NCBI GenBank assembly: GCA_024275635.1
Contig: JAJRYT010000085.1
Location: 1-64,000, forward strand
Source of the DNA: Chloroflexota bacterium
Lineage (GTDB): Bacteria > Chloroflexota > Anaerolineae > Promineifilales > Promineifilaceae
DNA length: 64,000 nucleotides
Reading direction: 5' to 3'
Each line of letters opens with the position of its first letter. Positions within the stretch are counted from its first letter, which is position 1. Below are positions 46,568-56,800 of this stretch, one piece after another. The notes beneath the pieces were generated by a model. That model was not told the origin of the DNA. It worked only from the letters and a program-made list of their open reading frames with translations, and ran no database searches. The translations under genes were made by a program, and so were the position numbers.

Positions 46568-47874
46568 AGTATGTGATCATTGGTTCCGGCGTAGCAGGGG
46601 TAGCAGCAGCGGAAGCCATTCGCAGTCAGAATACCGCTGGAGAGATTGTCTTGATCGGCGACGACCCGCACGGTTATTATTCGCGTCCGGGACTGGCTTA
46701 TTATTTGAGCAGCGAACTGCCAGATAAACAGTTATTTTCCCACACCAAAGAGGATTTCCGCAAACTGCATTTGCATCGTATCAAGGGGCAGGTCACGCAA
46801 ATCAACCCGGTACAGCATCAAATAGAGGTGACGCCTAACGGCCGTTTACATTACGATCGCCTGCTGCTGGCCGTTGGCTCCACGGCCGTTCGCCTGAAAA
46901 CGCCAGGGGCTGACCTGAAAGGGGTCGTCAAGCTGGATCATTTAGAAGACGCCCGTCAAATCGTGAAACTGGCGCGCAAGGCGAAAACGGCCGTCGTCAT
47001 CGGCGGCGGCATCACAGCCCTGGAACTGGTCGAAGGATTAACGGCCCGGGGGGTCAAAGTACATTACTTCCTGCGCGGCGACCGGTACTGGAAAAATGTC
47101 CTCGATGAAGAAGAATCACGCATCATCTTACAGCATTTGCAAGATGACGGCGTCAAGATTCATCTTCACACAGAAGACGTCGAAATCCTGGGGAAAAAGG
47201 GGCGCGTTGTTGGCGTTCGCACCAAAGACGGCCGGACCATAAAGTGTGGAATGGTTGCCTTTGCCATCGGCATACGCCCCCGCATCGAACTGGCGCAGGC
47301 GGCCGGACTCAAAGTTGATCGCGGCGTTTTAGTCAACAGATATTTACAAACCAGCGCCAAAGATATTTACGCCGCCGGCGACGTAGCGCAAGTGTACGAT
47401 CCACTTTCCGGACAATTTGTGTTAGATAGTCTTTGGGGGCCGGCGCGTGAGCAAGGGCGAACGGCCGGGTTAAACATGACAGGTCAACAGACAACCTACG
47501 TCAAATCAGCCCCCTTCAACGTCACCCGGCTGGCCGGATTAACCACAACCATCATCGGAACTGTCGGTCACGGCCAGGACGAAGACCTGGTGGGTATTGC
47601 TCGCGGCGACAGTGAAACCTGGCGGCAAATGCCAGACGCTCTCATCGCTCAATCCGGATTTGATGTAAACCGGCTGCGCTTAATGATTGGCGAGAAGCGG
47701 CTGCTGGGCGCCATTGTCATGGGTGACCAGACGCTCTCAACGCCATTGCAAAAAATGATTACTGATGGGGTAGATATTACGTCCATTCGCGCTAACTTAT
47801 TGCAATCAGATGCACCCATCGCCGACATCATTGCTGATTATTGGACAGAATGGAGGGTACAACATGCGTCGTAA
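46564..47874 (+). CDS. FAD-dependent pyridine-nucleotide oxidoreductase
   Basis: 436 residues with GSGVAGVAAAEAIR at the N-terminus (FAD), a second Rossmann motif VVIGGGITALELVEGL (NAD(P)H) and AAGDVAQVYDP (FAD ribityl). It belongs to the rubredoxin/ferredoxin reductase and NirB-like branch; no redox-active CxxC of disulfide reductases is present. It likely reduces the overlapping ferredoxin or the next membrane protein with NAD(P)H. The cluster context points to electron export. Confidence 0.88.
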   Translation: MKYVIIGSGVAGVAAAEAIRSQNTAGEIVLIGDDPHGYYSRPGLAYYLSSELPDKQLFSHTKEDFRKLHLHRIKGQVTQINPVQHQIEVTPNGRLHYDRLLLAVGSTAVRLKTPGADLKGVVKLDHLEDARQIVKLARKAKTAVVIGGGITALELVEGLTARGVKVHYFLRGDRYWKNVLDEEESRIILQHLQDDGVKIHLHTEDVEILGKKGRVVGVRTKDGRTIKCGMVAFAIGIRPRIELAQAAGLKVDRGVLVNRYLQTSAKDIYAAGDVAQVYDPLSGQFVLDSLWGPAREQGRTAGLNMTGQQTTYVKSAPFNVTRLAGLTTTIIGTVGHGQDEDLVGIARGDSETWRQMPDALIAQSGFDVNRLRLMIGEKRLLGAIVMGDQTLSTPLQKMITDGVDITSIRANLLQSDAPIADIIADYWTEWRVQHAS

Positions 47875-48685
47875 CCGCAGTATCGAGCTTTGGCTGGCGC
47901 TGCTAGCCATGATAGGCATCACGGCCGTTTACGCGTTTGTCGTCGCATCCACGAACGAAATCCCGGCCGCCGGCGAATTCTTTGGTCATAGCCTGGGTGT
48001 TTTTGGCTTTTTGTTGATGCTGATGACAGAAACGCTTTACAGCTTGCGCAAGCGCCGCCGCCGCGCCAGTTGGGGAAAAATGTCCGCTTGGCTCAAATTC
48101 CATATTTTCACCGGCCTGGTCGGGCCATTCATGGTTTTATTGCACAGCTCCTGGAAGTTCAACGGGCTGGCCGGAGCGGCGCTGCTGCTGACGATCATCG
48201 TGGTACTCAGCGGGATTGTGGGGCGGTATATTTATACGGCCGTTCCCCGCACAGTAGATGGCGCCGCTGTCGAAGCGGTCGAACTGGAACGACAAATCGC
48301 CGCCACCGACGCTCAGATTCAAACATACATGGCCTCTCGCCCGCAAACATCCACCGCCCTGGCGCAGCGGCTGGCCGCCCTGCCCGACGTCTCCCAGGCC
48401 GGCATCACGGCCGTGCTGGGACGAGCGCTCATCGAATGGGAATACCGCCGCGCCTGGAAACGAGAAAGCAGCCACGCCGACGCCCAGGTACGCGAACAAA
48501 TGAAACAAATCGAAGAAATGCTCCACCGCCAACAACTGCTCAAACGTCAGGTTTCCTCACTCGCCATGGCCCGCCGCCTGTTAGCCGTCTGGCACACCGT
48601 ACACATTCCCATCGGCATGGCTTTATTCACCGCTGCCTTCATCCACCTGGCCGGCGCCTTGTATTTTGCTACCTTCTTGCGCTAA
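47864..48685 (+). CDS. Multi-helix membrane protein with conserved-looking histidines (cytochrome b-like)
   Basis: 273 residues, about five membrane helices with a ~100-residue soluble loop (~130-235) of coiled-coil character. Membrane histidines occur at residues 42 (GHSLG), 80 (LKFHIFTG), 94 (LLHSSW) and 244, 247, 261 (WHTVHIPIG...AFIHLAG), a layout that suits heme b binding or ferric-reductase-like electron transfer. It overlaps the FAD gene by 11 bp and precedes the 23-heme cytochrome. The family is not recognised with certainty. Confidence 0.75.
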   Translation: MRRNRSIELWLALLAMIGITAVYAFVVASTNEIPAAGEFFGHSLGVFGFLLMLMTETLYSLRKRRRRASWGKMSAWLKFHIFTGLVGPFMVLLHSSWKFNGLAGAALLLTIIVVLSGIVGRYIYTAVPRTVDGAAVEAVELERQIAATDAQIQTYMASRPQTSTALAQRLAALPDVSQAGITAVLGRALIEWEYRRAWKRESSHADAQVREQMKQIEEMLHRQQLLKRQVSSLAMARRLLAVWHTVHIPIGMALFTAAFIHLAGALYFATFLR

Positions 48686-48703
48686 CGAAACGGGGGAAGA
48701 AAG

Positions 48704-50482
48704 ATGAAAAAGAAACCGCTCGGTTGTCTGACTGCAAATGGATTGATTGCTTTTGTGATTACTTTACTGCTGATTGGCGGCGGCGCTTCAATCAACGGCG
48801 GCAAAATGTTCGCGCCCGGCAAATTAAACGCCCAGACTGGTGAATCGTTGGGCGGCGTTACTTCCCATGCAGATTTAAGCGCAGAGTGCGACGCCTGCCA
48901 CGCCGCGCCCTGGGGCGCCGACAAAATGGGAGATCGCTGCATGGCCTGCCATACAGAAATCAGCGCCCAGTTGCAAAACGTCTCCAGTCTGCATGGTTCA
49001 TTAATGCAAGATGTTCCTGACTTACAATGCCGCGCCTGTCACCCTGAACACCGGGGACCAGATGCATCGCTGGTGGAGATGGACCCGGCCACCTTCCCGC
49101 ATGACGCAGTCGGGTTTGCTTTGACAGCCCACGCTCAAAAAACTGATGGAACTGCTTTCGCCTGCGGCGACTGCCATCTACAAAATGTGGCTTCATTTGA
49201 AGCCGCCGTTTGCGCCGACTGCCACCAGCAAATAGACAGCGCCTTCACCGAAGCGCATACGGCCGCTTACGGCAGCGACTGCCTGGCCTGCCATGACGGC
49301 GTCGAAACGTACGGCGCCAATTTCGACCACAACCAGGCCGCCTTCCAACTTGTTGGCAAACACGCCGCTGTCAACTGCGCCGACTGCCATACCAACGCCC
49401 ACGCCATTGATGATTTCAAGAACACAGCGACGGAATGTGCGGCCTGCCATCAAAAAGACGACCCTCACAACGGCAACTTTGGTGATGATTGTTCCGTCTG
49501 CCATACCCCGGAAGACTGGGAAGCCACCAGCTTTGACCATAATTTGCTGGCCTTTAAGCTGGAAGGGAAACACGGCCGTGTCGAGTGCGAACAATGCCAC
49601 ATCAACAACACCTTCAAAGGCACGCCCACCGACTGCTACGCCTGCCACCAGAAAGACGACCAACACAACGGTCAGTTCGGCACAGATTGCGCCGCCTGCC
49701 ATACCCCATCAGATTGGGACAACGTCAGCTTTGATCATAATTCGTTCGCCTTCCCGCTGGAAGGGAAGCACGCCCGTGCAGAATGCGACGAATGCCACAC
49801 CAACAACACCTTCAAAGGCACGCCCACCGACTGCTACGCCTGCCACCAGAAAGACGACCAACACAACGGTCAGTTCGGCACAGATTGCGCCGCCTGTCAC
49901 AATTCGTCTGACTGGGATAACGTCAGCTTTGACCACAATTCCTTCGCCTTCAAGTTGGAAGGCAAACATGCCCGCGTAGAATGCGAAAAGTGCCATGTGA
50001 ACAACACTTTCCAGGGCACGCCGACCGACTGCTATGCCTGCCATCAAAAAGACGACAACCATAACGGGCAGTTCGGCACAGAGTGCGGCGCCTGCCATAC
50101 GCCGGCAAGCTGGGAGGATGCCACCTTTGATCACAGCCTGGCCGCTTTCCCGTTGACCGGCGCCCATGTGAATGTGCGCTGCGAAAAGTGCCACGTGAAC
50201 AACACCTTTGCCGGAACGCCGTCCCAATGTGTCGCCTGCCACGCCGACCCGGCTTTCCACGCCGGGGCATTCGGTGCGGACTGCGCTTCCTGCCATTCCA
50301 CATCAGGCTGGCGGCCGGCGGAATATCGCGGCTCGCACCCCGGCATTGCCGACGAGGGTGGGTTTGGTATTCGTCATGGAAACACAACCTGCCGCACCTG
50401 CCACACGAACACGGTGCGCGACTATACCTGTCTGGCCTGTCACAGCAACAACCAGGGCGGCGAAGGCGGCGGCGATGATTAG
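48704..50482 (+). CDS. 23-CxxCH multiheme cytochrome c
   Basis: 592 residues with one N-terminal helix (~12-28) and 23 CxxCH motifs counted directly (e.g. CDACH, CMACH, CRACH, CYACH, CAACH). The middle is a 66-residue repeat with three CxxCH per unit, at DNA level ~198 bp, built on INNTFKGTPTDCYACHQKDD and related lines. Such proteins form electron wires on or beyond the membrane. As last gene of the ferredoxin/FAD/membrane-protein cluster it could be the outer end of the path. The N-terminus has no lipobox. The TAG stop overlaps the repeat at 50481. Confidence 0.9.
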   Translation: MKKKPLGCLTANGLIAFVITLLLIGGGASINGGKMFAPGKLNAQTGESLGGVTSHADLSAECDACHAAPWGADKMGDRCMACHTEISAQLQNVSSLHGSLMQDVPDLQCRACHPEHRGPDASLVEMDPATFPHDAVGFALTAHAQKTDGTAFACGDCHLQNVASFEAAVCADCHQQIDSAFTEAHTAAYGSDCLACHDGVETYGANFDHNQAAFQLVGKHAAVNCADCHTNAHAIDDFKNTATECAACHQKDDPHNGNFGDDCSVCHTPEDWEATSFDHNLLAFKLEGKHGRVECEQCHINNTFKGTPTDCYACHQKDDQHNGQFGTDCAACHTPSDWDNVSFDHNSFAFPLEGKHARAECDECHTNNTFKGTPTDCYACHQKDDQHNGQFGTDCAACHNSSDWDNVSFDHNSFAFKLEGKHARVECEKCHVNNTFQGTPTDCYACHQKDDNHNGQFGTECGACHTPASWEDATFDHSLAAFPLTGAHVNVRCEKCHVNNTFAGTPSQCVACHADPAFHAGAFGADCASCHSTSGWRPAEYRGSHPGIADEGGFGIRHGNTTCRTCHTNTVRDYTCLACHSNNQGGEGGGDD

Positions 50483-50613
50483 GGTTCGTTCAAAATTAAC
50501 TTTGCAGTTTGCTGGTAATTGGTAATTGGTAATTGGTAATTGAGTAATTGGGTAATTACCAGTTACCAATTACCTGGTTACAATTTTTCAAACGCCAAAG
50601 TTATAAACGAACG
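50481..50613. repeat. Long intergenic repeat, copy B (inverted relative to 26538)
   Basis: Reverse complement of copy A with a few extra GGTAATT words. It starts inside the stop codon of the multiheme cytochrome gene. Confidence 0.85.
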
Positions 50614-50686
50614 CGCCCTTAGCGAGAAGCTCAGGAATCTGGCGCTTTATACGAATCCAGACGGGCTGGAATAAACAACCAAAAAA

Positions 50687-50721
50687 GACGCCGATTGTGC
50701 TAACCAATCGGCGTCTTTTTT
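50687..50721. terminator. Bidirectional rho-independent terminator
   Basis: GACGCCGATTG and CAATCGGCGTC form an 11-bp stem flanked by AAAAAA and TTTTTT, between convergent genes. Confidence 0.88.
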
Positions 50722-50811
50722 GTTTTGCTGGCCCACCAAACGGCGCTGGTGAAAACAGCCGTACTCTCAACGTCGCCCAACGCCAGGAAAAGGCAGGTTA
50801 ACCGCCGGTTG

Positions 50812-52932
50812 TCAGGGAATAGAAACCATCATTCGCTGCTTCGATAATCCAGTCGGCCAGCGACGCAGTAGCTGGCGTCCTGTTTCGACTTCTCTGGTTG
50901 GTACAGCGGCAGAGGGAACGGCCGTACCCGTTTGACCGCTTCCACCCGCAACAAGAGGCAGGTAAACGACGTGATTGACAGTAACAGTAGTCACGGCCGT
51001 ATCCGACCGATGCAGCCCGTCAGTGATAGCCAGAGTGAAGGTGAGGACGCCGGCGGCGCTGGGGGCGGTAAAGGCGGTGCGGCTGAGCGTAGGCGTAAAC
51101 GTAACGGCCGTCCCCCCGGTTTGCGTCCAGACATAAATCAAACCATCGCCAATCGCATCGGTAGAAGCTGCGCCGTCAAGGAGCGTCGTATTCCCCGGGT
51201 TGACCGTTTGCGGCGCGCCCGCGTCGGCAGTCGGGAGCAAGCGATAGGAACAGCCCGCCGGCGCGCTGGTCTTGAAACCGCTGTAATCCGCGCTGCTGCT
51301 GACAGAATCGCCACTGCCGGGGCCGTCGCCGGCCGGGCCGTCGGCCGCGCCCCACCAATTATCGACCGCCTGTTTACCGGTGTTATAAACGGCGACAGAT
51401 GTGTCGCTGTTATTGACAATGCAGCTGTTCCCGATTTGTAACTGCCCGTAAATTGAAAATATGCCGCCGCCCCGGCCGTTGGCGGTCATCGTGCGGTTAT
51501 CCAGCAGTTGGATGCCGCTGAATACGGCCTGTCCGTTGTTGAGATAGAGACCGCCGCCATCCAAATGGGCCGTGTTGTCGCGCACCTGGCCATTGGTCAT
51601 CGTGAGAACCGCCGTCGGGTATTGCAGGAAGAGACCGCCGCCAGCCCCTAATTGGGCGCTGTTGCTCAAAATTTGGGTATTGGAAAGAACGGCCGTACTC
51701 TCTTTCATAAAAATGCCGCCGCCGCTGTACGCGGCGCTGTTCTCGTCCAGCGTGGTATTGGCGGCGGTGAAGACGGCCGTGCTGGCAAACAGGTACGCTC
51801 CACCGCCGTACTGGGCGGTATTACTAACGACTTGCGCGTTGGTCAGCGCCGCGCTTCCCTGGTTGACGAACAGGCCGCCGCCATTAATGGCGTTATTATG
51901 GCGGATTTGTCCCCCGGAAAAATTAACTGCGCCGTTGTGCGCATCCAGGCCGCCGCCGCTTTGCGCCGCGTTGTTCCCGCTCAGCGTGACGTCGGTGGCG
52001 GTGAGAACTGCCGTTGGTTGATTGGTGCGGATGCCGGCGCCGTAAAGGGCGGTATTGCTGATAATTTGCGTATCCGTGAGAACGGCCGTGCCCGATTCCA
52101 CGAACAAACCGCCGCCGCTGCTCCCGTCATTCCCGCGCAGGACGCCGCCGTTGATTTGCAAACGGGAAGTAAGCTTCCATACAAAAATGCCGCCGCCGCT
52201 GCCACTGGCGGCAGCGCTGTTGCTGATGATTTGCGTACCGCTGATGGTCACTGTGCCCGTTCCAATTCCCAGCCCGCCGCCGGAGACGTCGGCCGTGTTG
52301 CTGAGTATTTGTCCATTGGTGATAACGGCCTGCCCGCCGCCGTCCACATACAGGCCGCCGCCGCGGCTGTTCACGGCCATATTGGCAAACAGAGTCACAT
52401 CCGTTAAGGCCAGAAAACCCACATCCAAAATGCCACCGCCGAAATCACTGACACGGCCGTACCGCACCGTCACATTCTGCAAATCCAGGCCGCCAAAAAC
52501 GTGAAAAATACGGTCAATGCCGTTAGACGCATCCGTCCCCGCCTGAATAATCGAACCGGCGGCGTCGCCGACAATCAGCACATCCGCGGTAGCCGCAATA
52601 TCCAGGTCGCCGGTCGCGTTATTATCTTCCCCGGAACCGGCCAACGTCAGCGTCAAGCTGCCCGCCGGTAAAACGAGGCGGTACGGCGTAGGCGCATTGG
52701 CATTGGCAGCGCTGATCGCCCCGCGCAAACTGCAATCGTCGGCAGCGGCGGTACACTGCTGATAAGCTGCGCTGTTAGAATCAATCAGAGTGTCCACGTG
52801 CAGCGTGATGTACAGAGACGACGGCTCGGCGGCGGCCGGCAGCGTTAACAGTAAAACCGCCGTCCCAATGCCCAAAAACAGAACGGCAGCTAACAAAAAA
52901 GTGCGCTGAAAGATGCGATGAGTGATGAACAT
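50812..52932 (-). CDS. Secreted right-handed beta-helix protein with PKD-like domain
   Basis: 706 residues: signal peptide (~1-36), a CSLRGAISAAN motif (CSLREAI-type), then many ~35-residue beta-helix turns. The turns carry motifs such as GGGLYVDGG and ITNGQILSNTA, the style of polymorphic outer-surface repeat proteins. A PKD-like domain (~560-650: TADAGAPQTVNPGNTTLLDGAAS) and VVYLPLVAGG come last. VYLPLV-type ends are common in Chloroflexota surface proteins. The final ~40 residues after this motif look untypical. AGGAG precedes ATG 52932. Confidence 0.85.
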   Translation of the reverse strand: MFITHRIFQRTFLLAAVLFLGIGTAVLLLTLPAAAEPSSLYITLHVDTLIDSNSAAYQQCTAAADDCSLRGAISAANANAPTPYRLVLPAGSLTLTLAGSGEDNNATGDLDIAATADVLIVGDAAGSIIQAGTDASNGIDRIFHVFGGLDLQNVTVRYGRVSDFGGGILDVGFLALTDVTLFANMAVNSRGGGLYVDGGGQAVITNGQILSNTADVSGGGLGIGTGTVTISGTQIISNSAAASGSGGGIFVWKLTSRLQINGGVLRGNDGSSGGGLFVESGTAVLTDTQIISNTALYGAGIRTNQPTAVLTATDVTLSGNNAAQSGGGLDAHNGAVNFSGGQIRHNNAINGGGLFVNQGSAALTNAQVVSNTAQYGGGAYLFASTAVFTAANTTLDENSAAYSGGGIFMKESTAVLSNTQILSNSAQLGAGGGLFLQYPTAVLTMTNGQVRDNTAHLDGGGLYLNNGQAVFSGIQLLDNRTMTANGRGGGIFSIYGQLQIGNSCIVNNSDTSVAVYNTGKQAVDNWWGAADGPAGDGPGSGDSVSSSADYSGFKTSAPAGCSYRLLPTADAGAPQTVNPGNTTLLDGAASTDAIGDGLIYVWTQTGGTAVTFTPTLSRTAFTAPSAAGVLTFTLAITDGLHRSDTAVTTVTVNHVVYLPLVAGGSGQTGTAVPSAAVPTREVETGRQLLRRWPTGLSKQRMMVSIP

Positions 52933-52941
52933 AAAAAACTC

Positions 52942-53418
52942 CTACTTCTTCACAATCGTGTGCATAATCTGGACGGCATACGCCAGCGATACCAGCCCGC
53001 AAACCAGGCTGACAATGCCAATCGCCATCATATAGGGGCCAACAGCGGCATTGACCGCGCCCTCGGTCAGACCGGCCTGCACGGCGCGTCCCCCGACAAT
53101 ACCGGCGGCAATCATAAACACGCCGTTGAGAATCACCGTCACCAGGTCAATCCAGAAAATCCAATTGACCATATTCGGCCAGGAAAGCGGCTTGCCGCTG
53201 ATTTTGGGAACCATGTGATAAAACACGCCCATCATCCCCATTCCCAGCCAGCCCAGCGTGCCAATGTGGACGTGCGCGCCGATGATGATGCCGGCCGGGC
53301 CAAGCTGCAGAAAGTTATGTACCGGCTGCTGTGCCTGAATCGCGCCTTGCAGCGTGACCCAGATGAAGAAAAAGGCAGACGCCAGAAAAAAACGGGAAAT
53401 ACTTTTAGACTCGGACAT
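52942..53418 (-). CDS. Short protein resembling part of a cbb3/NOR-type oxidase subunit I
   Basis: 158 residues and about four membrane helices. The segment IIIGAHVHIGTLGWLGMGMM, followed by GVFYHMVPKISGK, resembles part of heme-copper oxidase subunit I. It lacks the length and the full ligand set of a working oxidase (usual length ~450). Related short proteins may be stand-alone heme-binding membrane proteins. Either ATG 53421 or 53418 can be used; AAAGGAG suits 53418. The beta-helix gene follows by 9 bp. Confidence 0.7.
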   Translation of the reverse strand: MSESKSISRFFLASAFFFIWVTLQGAIQAQQPVHNFLQLGPAGIIIGAHVHIGTLGWLGMGMMGVFYHMVPKISGKPLSWPNMVNWIFWIDLVTVILNGVFMIAAGIVGGRAVQAGLTEGAVNAAVGPYMMAIGIVSLVCGLVSLAYAVQIMHTIVKK

Positions 53419-53466
53419 CATTTTCTCCTTTAAATCGAAGCGCGGGCATCTTGCCCGCCCTCTGCG

Positions 53467-53679
53467 CTAAACCAAAGAACCACTGTTATGTTCGGCGGAT
53501 GACGGCGTGGATTCCATGGAATCTGCCAGCCAATTGTAAAGACTTTCCAGGGTCACAAACCCACACTGTTTACCGTCGGGGATTTCCTCCAGCAAGAAGT
53601 GATGCGGGCTGTGCGCCGTTTCCTGCCAGATGCGCAGGATGTAAGCCTGATAGCGGTAATAGCCTGGTTTTTCGTTCAT
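53467..53679 (-). CDS. Small protein of unknown function beside the BTAD regulator
   Basis: 70 residues from ATG 53679: MNEKPGYYRYQAYILRIW, then QETAHSPHHFLLEEIPDG and GFVTLESLYNWLADS. The YQAYILRIW...GF.TLESL pattern resembles small proteins I associate with Chloroflexota genomes, often near large TPR/BTAD regulators (from memory, not searched). No strong ribosome site. It lies divergent to the BTAD gene. Confidence 0.55.
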   Translation of the reverse strand: MNEKPGYYRYQAYILRIWQETAHSPHHFLLEEIPDGKQCGFVTLESLYNWLADSMESTPSSAEHNSGSLV

Positions 53680-53829
53680 GGACTGCGTGAAGCGCGGTGA
53701 AAAGCGCGCACATTGTACGCGCTTATCCTTTTGCCGAATTTTGCCCCCATCATAAACAGGAAACGTCACGAAAACGTAACGACGGATGAGGACAAGCGGG
53801 CTGCTCACGCACCCAAAGGGGCTGTTACG

Positions 53830-53860
53830 TTGACCCAAAACGGCCGTTACCCGCTATAAT
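53830..53860 (+). promoter_or_regulatory. Promoter of the BTAD regulator; transcript likely leaderless
   Basis: TTGACC (53830-53835) and TATAAT (53855-53860) are 19 bp apart. ATG 53867 begins six bases after the -10 box, so the mRNA would start at or near the start codon. Confidence 0.55.
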
Positions 53861-53866
53861 CCCGTC

Positions 53867-56800
53867 ATGTCTCAACTGCGGTTAGCTTTTCTAGGCTCTT
53901 TTCAAGCGGCGTGGGCCGGCGAGCCGTTGATCGGCTTTCGTTCGGACAAGACGCGGGCGCTGCTGGCTTACCTGGCAGTCATGGCGGAACGACCGCAGCG
54001 GCGGGAACATCTGGCGGCGCTGTTGTGGGGGGAACAGGCGGCGGCGCGGGCCAGTTTGCGCATGGCACTGTCTAATTTGCGTCAGGTGTTGGCGGCGGTC
54101 TCTCTTAACGGCGTTCACCCGCTCACCATCACCCGGCAAACGGCCGTCTTCCATCTCGCCGACCAGGTGTGGCTGGATACCGGGCAGTTCGACAGCCTCA
54201 TCCGCCAATGCCAAACCCACCCCCATGACGCCATCGCTCACTGTCTCGCCTGTCTGCCCCGTCTGCGGCAGGCGGCGGCGCTTTATCGCGGCGATTTTCT
54301 GGCCGGACTGACCCTGGCCGGCAGCCCCGCTTTCGCCGAGTGGCAGCGAATGGAGCAGGAAAGGCGTCACCAGCAGGCGTTAGCCGCTTTGGCCGCCCTG
54401 ACCGCCCATCATTTACAGATCAATAAGTACGACACGGCCATTTCTCATGCCCGTCGTCAATTATCCCTGTCCCCCTGGCTAGAATCGGCGCACCGTCAAT
54501 TGATGCAGGCGTTGGCTCAAAGCGGTCAGCGGGCGGCGGCGCTGGCCCAATTCGAGAGCTGCCGCCAGGTTTTAGCCGATGAATTGGGGTCGGAACCGGA
54601 GCCGGAAACCAGAGCGTTATACCAGCAAATCAAAGACGGCCGTTTCGCCCCCCATCACACGCCCCCGGCCGCCGCTCCGGCCGTGCCGCCGCACAACCTG
54701 CCCCTCGCCGCCACCCCCTTCATTGGCCGGGCGGCCGAACTGGCGCAGCTGCAGGAGCGCTTGCTAGACCCGGATTACCGCCTCATCACCCTGACAGGCG
54801 AAGGGGGCGTGGGCAAAACCCGCCTGGCGCTGGCCGCCGCCCGGCAAACGCTGACCTACTTCCCCGACGGCGCCTGGTTTGTCCCCCTGGCCGATCTGGA
54901 GGGCGCGGCCAACCCGGCCGATGCCATTGCCGCCGCCATCGCCAACACGCTGGACATGACCGGCAGCGCCGCCGCTGCCGCGCCGCTGCCCCATTATCTG
55001 CGGCACAAGCGTCTGCTGCTCATCCTGGACAATCTGGAACATCTGATCGCTGAAGAGAGCGTATCGCTGCTGTTGGCAGTTCTAACCCGCGCCCCCGGCG
55101 TCACTTTGCTTGTTACTTCCCGGGCGCGGCTGAACGCGCAGGCGGAATGGCCGCTGCGTTTGCACGGCCTGCCTGTCCCCCCAAACGGGGCTGAGGCTGC
55201 CGATGCGTATGCCGGTACGGCGCTGTTTGCGGAACGGGCCGGGCGCGCCTTCGCCGGATTTCGGCTGGATGAGACCAATCGGCTGTGTGTGGCCGAAATT
55301 TGCCGCCTGGTAGCCGGGCTGCCTTTGGCGATTGAACTGGCCGCCGCCTGGACATCCCATTACACCTGCGCCGAGATCGCTCAGGCGGTGCGGCAAAATC
55401 TCGATTTTCTGGCGGTAAACCGGGCTGATTTACCGCCTCGTCACCGCAGTCTGCGCGCCGCCATCACCCATTCCTGGGCGCTGCTGCCAGCGGCGGAACA
55501 GGCGGCGCTGGCTAAATTGGCGGTGTTTCGACGCAGTTTTAGCCGTGCCGCCGCCGCCGAAGTCTCCGGGGTGTCGCTGCCGCAGTTGGCGGCGCTGGTG
55601 GATAAGTCGCTGCTGCGGGTGGAACGGACGGAGGGGCAGGCGCGTTACGGCCGTCACCCCCTCATCGCCCAATTTGCCCGGCAAAAATTGGCGGCTCTGC
55701 CCCAGGCGGCAGTGGAATCGGCGCTAGAAGCGCACGCCCGCTATTACGGCCGTTTGCTCCAGGCGCAGGCGGCGGATTTGATGGGCGGCCAACCGGCGGC
55801 AGCGCTGGCTGTCATTCGCCCGGAGCTGGCCAATATCCGCCAGGCGTGGCTTTGGGCGGCGCGGCAGGGGGAAACGGCCGTGATCAACCAGATGGCCGAC
55901 CCTGTTTTGCAGGCGTTTGACCTGATGGGGCTGTACCGGGAAACAGCCCGCCTGGCCGCCGCCGGTGAAGCGTTGGCCGCCGCCGATTTATCCCGCCCCG
56001 CCGACGCTTTGGCCTTGGGGCGCGTTTGGGGCATGGCCGCCGCCGCTCATTTTCGCCTGGGCGATTATGAAATGGCGCAAAAGCAAAGCCGCCGCGCCCT
56101 GGAGCAGCTCGCCCCCTTTCAGCCGCACATCGCTTACGCTCACGCCCTTGTCTACGCCGGATGCGCCGCCTTTGGTCTGGGGCGGCTGGACGAGGTAGGA
56201 CAACATTGGCGTGCCGCCGCCGCCGCTTATGCTGCGGTTTCTTCGCGTTGGGGAGAGGCGATATCCTGTTCTAATCTGGCGGAACTGCTACTGACGCAGG
56301 GGCGCGCGAAAGAGGCGCGTGAGTTTGCCCAACAAGGACACAGGCTGGCGCAGGAGATGGGCAATCGGGAGATAGAGGGGAATACGTTGGGCTGTCTGGC
56401 AGCGTTGGCGGCGGGGGACGGCCGTTTTGCCGAAGCGATGCGGTTGGGCCGGCAGGCGGTGGCCTGTCACCGGCAAACGGGCAATGAAGCGCATCTGGCA
56501 AATGCGCTGGCCAGTCTGGCGCAGGCGGCGCTGGGGCGGCAGATGCTGACCGAGGCGCGAGCGTATCTGACGGAAAGCGTGACACTGCTGCGGCGGTGCG
56601 GCAATCATTTTTATCTGGTGAACCGGCTGCTGGAGTTGGGGCGGGCGGCGTTGGCGCAAGCGGATGTGGCGGCGGCGACGGCGGCGGCGGAAGAGGCGCT
56701 GCAAGAGGCGGCGGCGGCGCAGGCAGGGGAATTGATCTGCCGGGCGGCTCTTTTTTTAGCGGAACTGCGCCAACGGCAGGAACGGCCGGCGGCGGCGGTG

